DNA of 17,825 nt from NCBI GenBank assembly GCA_016703965.1, contig JADJBB010000024.1, positions 1-17,825 of the forward strand, given 5' to 3'. Source of the stretch: Acidobacteriota bacterium (GTDB lineage: Bacteria > Acidobacteriota > Blastocatellia > Pyrinomonadales > Pyrinomonadaceae). The position numbers and the translations under genes are program-made. Shown one piece after another: positions 1 to 7,279 of the stretch. Within the stretch, counting starts at the first letter, position 1, and the number at the start of each line of letters is the position of its first letter. The notes below the pieces were generated by a model. That model saw nothing but the letters and a program-made list of their open reading frames with translations. It had not been told where the DNA came from and ran no database searches.

Positions 1-172
1 GGAGAAAATAATGCAGAGAGTACTGCAACTGACACTCCACCTTGGCAATGAGTTCAAGCGAGACCCTAGACGAAACTGGTTTTCTATGTACCTGACGCCC
101 ACTCAGCGCGTTCAAGAGGAAATGCTGTTATTTCCAGATATCCGGGGGTTAGATGCGGAACGTCATCGTTAA

Positions 173-361
173 GGGACTCGCCAAACCGCGTTGCGCTGGG
201 GAACAGGCACAGCAAGAACTTTTTGGCGTGCTAAACGAGGTGCAAGGACTCACTTTCATGACCTCGGACCTCTAATCAATGATGCTGAAGATCCCTATCC
301 TCAGAATATTTATTTCTACGCGGCAGAATTGGGCTTTTCAATGGTCAGATCTGTAACATAA
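173..361 (+). pseudogene. C-terminal remnant of unrecognised gene
   Basis: An open frame of 62 codons with no start codon ends at TAA 359-361. It follows, in the same frame, a 53-codon ORF (ATG 11, TAA 170-172), so the two may be one gene split by a nonsense change. Readable parts include WGTGTARTFWRAKRGART and DPYPQNIYFYAAELGFSM. I do not recognise the family. It could be the tail of a displaced effector, given the Rhs stubs elsewhere in the window, but nothing in it proves that. Positions 1-172 hold only the short ORF. Confidence 0.25.
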
Positions 362-379
362 TGAACGCGGGAATTAGGG

Positions 380-744
380 AGGCTAACATAATTATAACCA
401 ACCCTAAAAGCAATAGTCTGAAGTAATGCGAGGAGGGATGGTGAAGAAAGCCAACAACTGCAAGAGAGATACCTTTATCTTTCCGTTTTTCTAGCAGTCG
501 TTACTTTTCGTGGAATGTTGAGTCAGAGAACCGCAAACAAAGGTTTTTGAAAGAACATCCGACTTACACTATCGTTTTCTCAGAAACTGGGTGAAGGCTG
601 AGGAAGGTGTTGGAGCACATCATCATTTCGTGTTCAAAAAGCCAAATGATGAAAATGTTTACAAAGAGGTCTGGACCTTTATCCAACAAGATGACGGAAC
701 ATGGAAGGTTACCGGTCGGTGGACTCGAAAGAATGAAGACAGAT
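380..744 (+). pseudogene. Broken small gene, unknown function
   Basis: A protein-like reading can be followed to TAA at 742-744 only by changing frame twice, once in a T-run near 545 and once in a G-run near 588. The last part is open and reads EEGVGAHHHFVFKKPNDE, followed by KEVWTFIQQDDGTWKVTGRW and RKNEDR. The alternating aromatic residues and W-x-F..DDG-W-x-V pattern look like a small beta-rich (NTF2-like or lipocalin-like) C-terminus, but I cannot name the family. A purine-rich GCGAGGAGGGATGG at about 427 could hold the ribosome binding site and start. It lies just outside the left inverted repeat of the insertion sequence, so it belongs to the pre-insertion locus. Confidence 0.3.
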
Positions 745-752
745 AAAAAAAC

Positions 753-2422
753 CAAAGAGGCTGTCTGAAAAGGCGCCCCTTTTTGGCAAAATAGGGGAAG
801 GTGATTTAAAATGTATGTAGGAGGGGAGAAGAAAGTTGTCTTTAAGAGGTACGTGCAGAATCAGCCGATGTTGCTGCCGCCGAGTTATGAGGATCTGGTG
901 CCCTTGAATCATCCGGTGAGGGTGGTGAACGAGGTGGTCGAAGCGGATCGACATCGGAGCTGGAGCGGGATTGCAAGGGGCGGGACGTCGAGCTATCATC
1001 CTCGGATGCTGCTCAAGGTGGTGGTGTATGCCTACCTGAGGAACATCTATTCATCGCGGAAGATCGAACAGGTGGGTGGTGAGAACGTGCATTTTCATGT
1101 GGCTCTCCGGCGGAGCAAGGCCGGATCATAATACGATCAACGACTTTCGGGGAAAAGGCTGAAAGAGCATTTGAAGAAGATATTCAACCAGGTGGTGGTG
1201 CTGCTGGCGGAGCAGGGCGTGCTGAACCGGAGAGTTGACGCTGGACGGGACAAAGATCGAAGCCAATGCGAACCGGTACACGTTCGTGTGGGGCAAGGCG
1301 ATAAAGGTGAGCCGGGAGCGGATCGCACGGCAGCTTGGGTGAGCCTGGGAATATGTCGAGAAGATATACCAGGACGAAGAGCAGCAGCCAAACGAGCCTG
1401 CCGACTTTAAGGAGATCAACCCGCAGGCTGTAAGTGAAGCGATCGGTGCGATCAACGAGGCCCTCAAGGACAAAGAGATCGACCCGAAGATCAAACAAAG
1501 CTGAACTACGCCAAGAAGAACTGGCCGGGAAAGCTAAAGGAGTATGAGGAACGGGAGAAGCAGTTAAAGGGCCGGAACAGCCTTTCGAAGACGGACCCGG
1601 ACGCATCTTCATGCGAATGAAGGACGACCACATGCGGAACGGCAGCTCAAGCCGGGCTACAACGTGCAGGCGTCGACCGACAAACATTACATTCTCAACT
1701 ACACACTGGACAGACGACCGCCGACACGACGCTCTTAAAAGACCATATCGAAGACACGATCGAGAGCTACGGAGAAATACCTGAAAGCCTGACGGCGGAC
1801 GCGGGATACGCAAGCGAAGAGAACTACGACTTTCTGGAAGAGAAAGGCATCACGGCGTACGTCAAATACGGCTACTTCGACAAGGAGCAGAGAGACAGGA
1901 AATACAGAGAGAATCCTTTCAATGCGGACAACCTGCATTACAACGCTGAAACCGATACCTACACCTGCCCGATAGGCCAGGCAATGACGTCACAGGCGAG
2001 AAGAAACGAAAGACGGCAAACGGCTTTATCCAGACCCACCGGCTCTTACCAGGCAAAGAACTGTGAAGGCTGCCCGATGCTGGGCCATGCCACAAAGCGG
2101 CAGGCAACCGCATCATTCAGCGAAGCCCAAACCTCAACCGCCACCGCCAGAAGATAAAAGAACTGCTGATGAGCGAAGAAGGAGTTGAGAAGAGAAAACA
2201 AAGATGGAAGGTTGAAGCGGTATTCGGGAACATCAAACAGAACAAAGGGTTCAAAAGATTCTTCCTGCGAGGGCTCGAAAAAGTAAATACAGAGATCGGA
2301 CTCATCGCCATTGCCCACAACCTCCAAAGGTTCAGCCAGGCCGTCGCGAGCTGATCCCCGGCGGGAATCAATATCTCATAACAAAAGACCGCCCGAAACT
2401 CAGTTTCCAGACGGCCTCTTTG
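753..2422 (+). mobile_element. IS1182-family insertion sequence, about 1.67 kb
   Basis: The element is bounded by imperfect inverted repeats: CAAAGAGGCTGTCTGAAAA at 753-771 and the complement of CAAAGAGGCCGTCTGGAAA at 2404-2422 (17 of 19 positions match). It contains one rightward transposase gene filling nearly all of its length. GAGGC(T/C)GTCTG ends, the size and the transposase motifs fit the IS1182 family as I know it. I could not identify a convincing target-site duplication. The right end lies inside the 3' part of the minus-strand XRE gene, so the insertion postdates module copy 1. Confidence 0.75.
811..2354 (+). pseudogene. IS1182-family DDE transposase, frameshifted
   Basis: Concatenating frames gives a recognisable transposase: an N-terminal DUF772-like region (YEDLVPLNHPVRVVNEVVE, 880-945), LTLDGTKIEANANRYTFVW with the first catalytic Asp near 1240-1300, GYNVQASTDKHYILNY near 1655-1705, ADAGYASEENYDFLEEKGI with the second Asp near 1797-1853, and RWKVEAVFGNIKQNKGFKRF with the catalytic Glu near 2205-2262, ending AIAHNLQRFSQAVAS at 2354. 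At least six frameshifts separate these blocks (near 1090, 1240, 1340, 1490, 1600 and 2085). The order and spacing of the blocks are normal for the family, so this is a full-length gene broken by indels rather than a fragment. As written it cannot make transposase. Confidence 0.8.
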
Positions 2423-2423
2423 C

Positions 2424-2794
2424 TTTTCGGCTTGTCTTTGCTGACTAATAAAGGCTTCGAGGACGGCGGCGATCTTTTGCTGTTGTGAGCGGGGCAGATC
2501 ATTGGCCTGCTCGAATAGCTGTTTCATTCTACCGGTCGGTCCCGTTCCTCTTTTCTTTCTTCCTTTTCTCCCATCAAATCCGACACCGAGATGTTCAGCA
2601 CGGCGGCGAGTTGTTCAAGCTGGTCGGGCCGGAGAGCGACCGGGTGACGTTCCCAGTAAGCATAGGCGCGTTGTGAAAGGCCGAGCTTGTCGGCAAGCTG
2701 CTGCTGCGACAGGCCAGCCGCGACGCACAAGATAAAGCCGTTCGCCGAAAGCGGTTCTTTCCTTTTTCGCGGGTCTTCCGCCTTGCGAGATCAT
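2424..2794 (-). pseudogene. XRE-family HTH regulator 1 (element repressor candidate), frameshifted, tail cut by IS
   Basis: Leftward gene. After an N-terminal GGRPAKKERTAFGERL segment, a one-base deletion near 2710 shifts the frame; the HTH_3 core then reads GLSQQQLADKLGLSQRAYAY followed by WERHPVALRPDQLEQLAAVL and NISVSDLMG. A stop at 2524-2526 overlaps an ATG at 2525-2527 that continues as MKQLFEQANDLPRSQQQKIA and AVLEAFISQQRQAEK. That is the usual C-terminal tail of this XRE subfamily, so a second indel probably splits one gene. The last codons run into the IS inverted repeat at 2422. The in-frame ATG at 2794 is used here; an upstream ATG at 2842 would be nearly leaderless given the promoter, and an out-of-frame ATG at 2802 has the better GGCGGG spacing. 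It faces away from the primase gene, a typical repressor position. It is homologous to, but clearly different from, the regulator at 11109-11520. Confidence 0.7.
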
Positions 2795-2836
2795 CGGGTC
2801 ATTGTAAACCCGCCTTTCGAGAGTTAGCCGTAATGC

Positions 2837-2864
2837 TTGCATGGTTAGAAGTATTATGTATAAT
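2837..2864 (+). promoter_or_regulatory. Predicted promoter for primase module copy 1
   Basis: TTGCAT (2837-2842), a 16-base spacer and a perfect TATAAT (2859-2864) point toward the primase ATG at 2911. The -10 lies beside the -10 of the opposite promoter, so the two would compete. Confidence 0.55.
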
Positions 2865-2897
2865 CTGACATCAAGTCAAATTCTTCAAATAATACTT
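2849..2897. promoter_or_regulatory. Candidate XRE-1 operator, 9-bp inverted repeat
   Basis: AAGTATTAT (2849-2857) and ATAATACTT (2889-2897) are a perfect 9-bp inverted repeat spanning the divergent promoter pair. The left half-site covers the minus-strand -10. Between them lies a second small dyad, TGACATCAAGTCA. Only the right half-site is kept at copy 2 (11612-11620), where the regulator is different. Confidence 0.4.
2851..2879 (-). promoter_or_regulatory. Predicted divergent promoter for xre-1
   Basis: On the minus strand TTGACT (2879-2874), a 17-base spacer and TAATAC (2856-2851) point toward the XRE gene. The start point would be near 2845, which argues against the ATG at 2842 and for a downstream start. 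Confidence 0.5.
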
Positions 2898-2910
2898 GAC
2901 AGCTTTTTCT

Positions 2911-3408
2911 ATGGCAATCGAAAACGAGGACATTCTGGCATTGAAGCAAACTATCAGCCTGGCGGTGTGGTTTCCCTCGCGGAGTCGAGTTGAAAAGAAA
3001 GGGCGGCAGCTTTGGGGGCTTTGTCCGTTTCATGAAGATACGGAGCCGTCGTTTGCCGTCGATGAAAGAAAAGGCTTGTGGAACTGCCTGGGCAAATGCG
3101 GCGAGGGCGGGGACGCGTTCAGCTTTGTGATGAAAGCGGACGGGATCGGCTTTGCGGAGGCCTTTGCTTTATTGCAGGAAATTGAACCGCAGAGACGCCG
3201 AGACGCCGAGGAGGATAAGCAACTGACCACTGATAACCGGCCACAGACCACTGCTTTGGAATATCTGGAGAAAGCCGTCAGCTACTATCACAAATCGCTG
3301 GTGAAAAATGAGAAGGCGATCGCTTATTTGCAAAGTCGCGGGATCACGCCGGAAGCGGTCCGGGTCTTTCGCCTGGGCTATGTTGACGGCACACTGCGGG
3401 GCGTGTGA
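2911..3408 (+). CDS. CHC2 zinc-finger primase domain, N-terminal part of primase-helicase, copy 1
   Basis: This is the N-terminal zinc-binding domain of a DnaG-type primase, expected to bind template DNA. The ATG at 2911 is chosen because both copies share it; a TTG 15 bases upstream lies in the operator. No clear ribosome binding site is visible. The zinc ligands are in LCPFHEDTEPSF (about 3019-3054) and WNCLGKCGEGGDAFSFVM (about 3081-3134), the usual C..H..C...C pattern. Residues 17-30 are garbled (VWFPSRSRV) where copy 2 has the normal DVVRSRGVELRKKG, through three one-base deletions that cancel. The frame then runs through YLQSRGITPEAVRVFRLGY and stops at 3408 because of a G-run length change near 3398; the Toprim part continues in another frame. 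An unusual Arg/Asp/Thr-rich linker (3182-3254) comes from a dispersed repeat. Confidence 0.75.
   Translation: MAIENEDILALKQTISLAVWFPSRSRVEKKGRQLWGLCPFHEDTEPSFAVDERKGLWNCLGKCGEGGDAFSFVMKADGIGFAEAFALLQEIEPQRRRDAEEDKQLTTDNRPQTTALEYLEKAVSYYHKSLVKNEKAIAYLQSRGITPEAVRVFRLGYVDGTLRGV
3182..3254 (+). repeat. Dispersed-repeat-like insertion in primase linker, copy 1
   Basis: GAACCGCAGAGACGC followed by CGAGACGCCGAGGAGG and then ACTGACCACTGATAACC and CACAGACCACTGC. Both halves resemble short repeats that I recall as scattered between genes in many environmental genomes. Here they are in frame between the zinc finger and the Toprim domain and encode an EPQRRRDAEEDKQLTTDNRP linker. Confidence 0.5.
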
Positions 3409-4062
3409 ACCCGGACGGTCGTAGGAGTCTCGAATCACTTGGACTTTTGAATGAGAAAGGCAATGAGACGATGTACGGCTCGGTGGTCTTTCCGCTCGTT
3501 GACGCGGGCACGAATCAAGCAGTCGGTCTTTACGCCCGGGCACACGGAAAAGCAGCAGCACTTGTATCTTTCGGGCAAGCGGCGAGGGCTTTTCAATCCG
3601 GCGGGAGCAAAAGAGACGGACGAGATCGTCCTGACCGAGAGCGTGATCGACGCTTTGGCTCTGTGGTCGATCGGCATCAGGAATGTGACTTGTGCCTACG
3701 GCGTGAACGCTCTGACGGATGAGATCCTCGCGCACCTGCAGGAATCCCGGATCAGACGAGTCGTGCTAATGCTCGACGCGGACGATGCGGGCCGCGAAGC
3801 CGCCCTAAAGTTCGCCGAGAAGCTATCGGCAATCGGCATAGAAAGCCGCACGGTCGATCTTCCGGCAAAAGACGCATCGGAGTTCGTTGTAAATGGCGGA
3901 ACGCTTGAGGCGGTCCAAAGACTTATTGAACCGCAGAGACGCGGAGACGGAGAGACGGCGGAAACGCGGGCCGCAGGAGTGTGCCTTTGCCCGATGGAAC
4001 ATTGCAGATCGTTCTCGACAATCGGGAATACAGAGTGCGCGGCTGACGGGCGTCGGACTTGA
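3405..4062 (+). CDS. Toprim domain of primase-helicase, copy 1 (frameshifted)
   Basis: This is the catalytic Toprim domain of the same predicted primase. Reading starts in one frame as NPDGRRSLESLGLLNEKGNE, shifts at an extra G near 3540, and then gives SGKRRGLFNPAG, LTESVIDALALWSIGIRNVT (catalytic Glu, about 3630-3690), AYGVNALTDEIL and VVLMLDADDAGREAA (the DxD metal-binding motif, about 3760-3804). These match the order of the DnaG Toprim core. A further one-base deletion near 3975 breaks the end, which should read TLQIVLDNREYRVRG as in copy 2. Both copies then meet TGA, but restoring one base gives YRVRGLTGVGLEKLKINLRL, a smooth join to the helicase part. I therefore treat the CHC2, Toprim and helicase segments as one gene of about 880 codons. 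Confidence 0.75.
3925..3967 (+). repeat. Second GAACCGCAGAGACGC repeat in primase, copy 1
   Basis: The same GAACCGCAGAGACGC start recurs just after the Toprim domain, followed by GGAGACGGAGAGACGGCGG. It encodes EPQRRGDGETAETR, a low-complexity linker. Confidence 0.5.
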
Positions 4063-5544
4063 GAAGCTGAAAATAAACTTGCGTCTTAATGTGGGGAATC
4101 TCTTTCACCTGGACACGCTCGATCTTTATCAGGCAAGAGCGAGGGCGAACTTCGCGCAGATAGCCGCCAAGCATTGCCGCGTGAACGAATCTGTTATCAA
4201 TGCCGATCTACTTTCGCTGATCGAAACGCTCGAAGCCGAAAGGCTGTCGATGCGAAAGACCTCGACCAATGAAGCGGAATCGACGGCGGCGATGACCGAG
4301 GCCGAGAAGCGGGAGGCGATAGCTTTCCTGAAAGACGAAAAGCTGTGTGAGCGAATAGTGGAGGACTTCCGGCGGTGCGGTCTGGTGGGCGAACGCTCGA
4401 CGGTGTTGACGGCTTACCTGGGGTCGATCAGCCGGAAACTGACGGAACCGCTTGCCCTGCTTATCGTCGCCCGTTCGGGTGCTGGCAAATCGGCATTGCA
4501 GGACGCTCTCTGTGCGTTTGTGCCGCCGGAGGAGCTTGTCAGGGTTACGAGGCTGACCGGCCAGGCTCTTTTCTACAAAGACCCTTATTCATTGCAAAGA
4601 AAGATGCTGGTGATCGCCGAGGACGAAGGAGCGATGCAGGCCGTCTACTCACTTAGGACGCTTGCCTCGGATCAGAGGCTTTCGATCGCGGCGACCCGGA
4701 CGGACCCGGCGACCGGGAAACTTTCGACGGAACATTACGAAGTCTTTGGACCCGTTGTGATCGTGATAACGACGACCTCAGCCGAAGCGTTCGACGAGGA
4801 GACCCGCAGCCGCTTTGTGCAGCTTTCGATGAACGAATCGATCGAGCAGACGCGGATCATTCTTTCACAGCAGCGGCATCAGCACAGTCTTTCGGGAGTG
4901 CTGGAAAAGGCGGAATCGGAAGAGATCAAACGGCTGCATCACCACGCCCAAAGAATGCTCAAACCGCTGGCCGTCGTCAACCCTTTTGTCGAACATCTGA
5001 CCTACCCCAGCGAAAGACTCATCCACCGCCGAGAGCAAAGAAAGTATCTCTCGCTTATCAACTCGATAGCACTTCTTCACCAATATCAAAGAGAGATCAA
5101 AACCGCGAAACGCGGCGAGATCGAGATCGAATATGTCGAGGTCGAGCTGTCCGATATTGCACTCGCGAACGAGCTGGCCGAGGAGATCCTCGGCAAGGCA
5201 ATGGACGAGCTGAGCCGCCCGTGCGTGGAATGTTCGAGGCGATAAGAGAAGCGTGTAAGAGACGAGCGGAAGAACTAAAGATCAAGGCTTGCGATGTCCA
5301 ACTTACACGCCGGGAGATACGCGAGACGACCGCATGGAGCGACTGGCAGGTGAGGATGTATTGCCAGAAGCTGGTCGAGATGGAATATCTCTGGGCGATC
5401 CAGGCGGTGAACGGAAAGCCGAGCGTGTACCAGTTGGCGAGCGATGCGGAGAGCGAGGTGCAAAGCCTGCGCGGACTGACCGGAGTTGACGAGTTGAAAA
5501 CGCGACTAAAGGACGCGGCTAAAGAGAAAGCGGCGAGTCGATAG
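4042..5544 (+). CDS. AAA+ helicase-like C-terminal part of primase-helicase, copy 1 (one frameshift)
   Basis: A predicted ATPase, probably the helicase or loader half of a primase-helicase. An N-terminal linker (LTGVGLEKLKINLRLNV, HLDTLDLYQARARANF) leads to a Walker A ARSGAGKSALQDAL (about 4469-4509), then VTRLTGQALFYKDPYSLQRK, a Walker B-like MLVIAEDEGA (about 4605-4633), ITTTSAEAFDEETRSRF with sensor and possible arginine-finger residues (about 4765-4818), and NPFVEHLTYPSERL. A missing base near 5211 moves the last about 110 codons to another frame (to TAG 5544). Copy 2 is intact there and reads DELAPPVRGMFEAI. The C-terminal segment (TRREIRETTAWSDWQVRMYC) looks like a winged-helix. I recall similar CHC2-Toprim-ATPase proteins in other mobile elements but cannot verify homologues here. 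Confidence 0.72.
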
Positions 5545-5625
5545 GCCAAGCGGTGAAGGTGCGTGTAAGTAACGCCCGCCGTTGTTCGCTTCGGATGCCT
5601 TCGCTCCCGGTCGCTGCCGTCATCC

Positions 5626-5682
5626 GATAATCCTTTTTATGTCCTTCGTAAAAAACACTACGGACATAAAAAGCTCATTATC
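5626..5682. repeat. Long imperfect hairpin, copy 1
   Basis: GATAAT (5626-5631) plus CTTTTTATGTCC (5633-5644) pair with GGACATAAAAAG (5662-5673) plus ATTATC (5677-5682). The 12-bp arms are perfect; the inner CGT/ACG can extend them with a TT bulge. The T-run is on the stem rather than after it, so it is not a normal terminator. Confidence 0.7.
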
Positions 5683-5841
5683 GTACGCCGTCCGCTCCGG
5701 CTCTCTCGCTCCGCGGGCGCTCGTTCCTCGCAGACCGCTTCGCTCGTTCGCACGGCTATCGGGTGAACTCGGGGCGGCCTGATGGTGACGTTGAAAAGAA
5801 GACGAAGCGGCTAAAGAAAAAAGCCGGACGCCCGACAGCAA

Positions 5842-5947
5842 ACCTTGTGGACCTTGTGGTAAAAAAAGGCGACCTTGAGGGTACCTTGTGGTGGTCGAAT
5901 CACAAGGTTAATTGCAGACAGAAAAGAAACTTAAGCCGACCTTGTGG
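5842..5947. repeat. ACCTTGTGG iteron cluster, copy 1
   Basis: ACCTTGTGG at 5842-5850, 5851-5859, 5883-5891 and 5939-5947, a one-base variant ACCTTGAGG at 5872-5880, and an inverted CACAAGGT at 5901-5908. Start-to-start spacings of 9, 21 and 11 bases are close to helical turns. The cluster lies upstream of R1. Confidence 0.65.
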
Positions 5948-6068
5948 TCAGTGGAGAAGCTTTAAGGGGAAAATAAAAGCAAAGGTCGTGTTGGAGCAAC
6001 TCCCACTGAATGCGGCTAAAGAAAAACACTCATCGATCATCTGCTTTTCTAACAGTTGATTGTTGAGT

Positions 6069-6075
6069 AAGGAGG
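6069..6075 (+). promoter_or_regulatory. Ribosome binding site of R1, copy 1
   Basis: A perfect AAGGAGG lies 12 bases before the ATG at 6088. The spacing is long, but no better in-frame start exists. The same arrangement is kept in copy 2 (14795-14801). Confidence 0.5.
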
Positions 6076-6087
6076 CATTGGCGCGAG

Positions 6088-7091
6088 ATGTGGACGGAGA
6101 ATCAAAAGCAAAAACTGGAGCTTCTAAGAGGCCGCTTTATCGAATATCTGATGGCTGTAAACTACTCGCCGGCGACGCTTGTAAACTACAGTCGGGACGC
6201 TGGAATCTTTCTCGATTGGCTGACGGAAAACACCGCCTTGAACTCCATCGCCGACGTGACGGCCGCGCATCTTTCGCAGTATCAGATATCACTCTATCGC
6301 CTCGAAACCGAGGACGAAAAGACCGGACGAAAGAAGCAGAGACTGTCTGCCGGAGCACAGGCCAACAAACTGGCGGCGATGAAGCGGTTCTTTCTCTGGC
6401 TGTGGCAGGAAGGCGTGATCGTTCACAACCCGTCCGCTTCGATCCAGATGCCGAAGCAGCCGAAGATGCTCCCGCGAAATATCCTCACCCCCGCCGAAGC
6501 GAAGCGGCTGATCGAGAGCATCCCGATAGAGAAAGCGAGAGACATTCGCGACCGCTCCATTCTGGAGGTGATGTACGCAACCGGCATCAGGAGAGCGGAG
6601 CTTGTGAGCCTTACGATCTACGATGTGGAGATGCAGACGGGTACGCTTCGGATCGAGCACGGCAAAGGAAATGAGACGCGGCTGGTGCCGCTCACTCAAT
6701 CGTCGCAGACAGCCTTGAAGCTCTATCTCGAACAGGCGCGTACCGCTTTTGCATCCCAGCCGGGACAGATCCGCTTGTTCGTCTCGTCGCGTTCGGGCGG
6801 GCCGCTGGACGTGGACGACATACGCCGGATCGTCCGCAAATGGACGAAGAACGCCAACATAAAAAGAACGTCACGCCGCACACGATGAGGCATTCATGTG
6901 CCACCCATCTGCTCAAGGGCAGGGCTGACATACGGCAGATACAGAAGCTTCTCGGACACCGCCGCCTGTCGTCAACCGGAGATCTACACGCACGTCGAGC
7001 TTGGCGATCTGGCTGAGGTCATCAGCCGCTGTCATCCCAGAGAAAAAAGCGGTCGATAACGGTAAAAAGAGCGCCAAAAACGCGGGTCTGA
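6088..7091 (+). CDS. Tyrosine recombinase R1, copy 1 (XerC/D-like; frameshifted near the C-terminus)
   Basis: A site-specific tyrosine recombinase of about 330 residues. The N-terminal SAM-like core-binding domain runs from about residue 8 (LLRGRFIEYLMAVNYSPATL) to KRFFLWLWQEGVIVHNPSAS, followed by MPKQPKMLPRNILTPAEAKR and the catalytic domain. Catalytic residues visible: Arg in ATGIRRAELVSL (about 6577-6612), Lys in EHGKGNETRLVPL (about 6655-6693), then, in another frame, HTMRHSCATHLL (about 6879-6914), LLGHRRLSS and EIYTHVELGD with the nucleophilic Tyr (about 6978-7010). The first frame ends at TGA 6886-6888 because a run of five A near 6859 should be six; an extra G near 6978 breaks it again. 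The corrected protein ends at TGA 7089-7091. It is followed closely by a 42-codon ORF and then R2. Confidence 0.8.
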
Positions 7092-7095
7092 AAAA

Positions 7096-7224
7096 ATGTG
7101 CGAAACGGCTCCCAGCCTGTACGACAGGATAGACCAAGATCCACCGTTTGTAATCGGACTAAATGAGGCAGCAGCACGGGTTACGCATTGTCACCAAAGT
7201 TACAAACCGCAACTTATTGCGTAA
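7096..7224 (+). CDS. Conserved 42-residue small protein between R1 and R2, copy 1
   Basis: The ORF starts with ATG four bases after the R1 stop and ends at TAA 7222-7224. It reads MCETAPSLYDRIDQDPPFVI and then GLNEAAARVTHCHQSYKPQL-IA. It is base-identical in copy 2, where neighbouring genes have picked up indels. I do not recognise it. No ribosome binding site is evident, so it would need translational coupling to R1. Identity alone is weak proof because the whole region is nearly identical. It overlaps a TTACGCA/TGCGTAA inverted repeat, so the segment may be a recombination site rather than a gene. Confidence 0.35.
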   Translation: MCETAPSLYDRIDQDPPFVIGLNEAAARVTHCHQSYKPQLIA

Positions 7225-7254
7225 AGCTTCTCGTTAAAGGTCTTACGCTGTCAC
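7181..7254. repeat. TTACGC(AT)TGTCAC repeats between R1 and R2, copy 1
   Basis: TTACGCATTGTCAC (7181-7194) and TTACGCTGTCAC (7243-7254) are near-direct repeats, and TGCGTAA (7218-7224) is the inverse of the first seven bases. They lie just before the R2 start. They are candidate binding sites for R1 or R2. Confidence 0.4.
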
Positions 7255-7279
7255 TTCTGTATACAAAACGCCATCGAAT

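Larger units (their letters stand above)
5545..6087. other. Conserved non-coding region, candidate replication origin or recombination site, copy 1
   Basis: This region separates the primase-helicase gene from recombinase R1. It is almost base-identical in the other copy although no frame is convincingly coding. It holds a GCTTCGCTC-rich stretch (5581-5760), a TCGGATG/CATCCGA hairpin (5591-5627), a long AT-rich hairpin (5626-5682), and a cluster of ACCTTGTGG repeats (5842-5947). Iterons plus hairpins beside a primase-helicase are what a replication origin would look like, but binding sites for the recombinases would also fit. Confidence 0.5.

Noticed and set aside
1..172. Resemblance of the left-edge sequence to 10196-10345 (TTGGCAATGA..., ATCCGGGGTTAGATG)
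   Set aside because: Only short scattered matches and no common reading frame; not enough to claim a duplicated cassette.
2895..2900. TTGACA before the primase ATG (also 11617-11623) as a -35 box
   Set aside because: No acceptable -10 lies 16-18 bases downstream; that position is already inside the coding sequence.
2896..2910. TTG start five codons upstream for the primase
   Set aside because: It lies in the operator and promoter region; ATG 2911 is shared and fits the protein better.
4375..4656. Alternative-frame ORF inside the helicase (and 13099-13380)
   Set aside because: Shadow of the Walker-motif frame; the composition is Gly/Arg/Cys-rich and lacks any domain.
5097..5549. Minus-strand 150-codon ORF opposite the helicase end
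   Set aside because: Antisense shadow; Ser/Arg-rich with no motif, and its end changes with a sense-strand indel.
5842..5947. Possible CRISPR-like array
   Set aside because: Repeats are only 9 bases with uneven short gaps and one is inverted; this is an iteron pattern.
5763..6059. 98-codon plus-strand ORF over the iterons in copy 1
   Set aside because: Copy 2 breaks it by a one-base A-run change, it is built from repeats read in several frames, and it has no recognisable protein pattern. Treated as non-coding.
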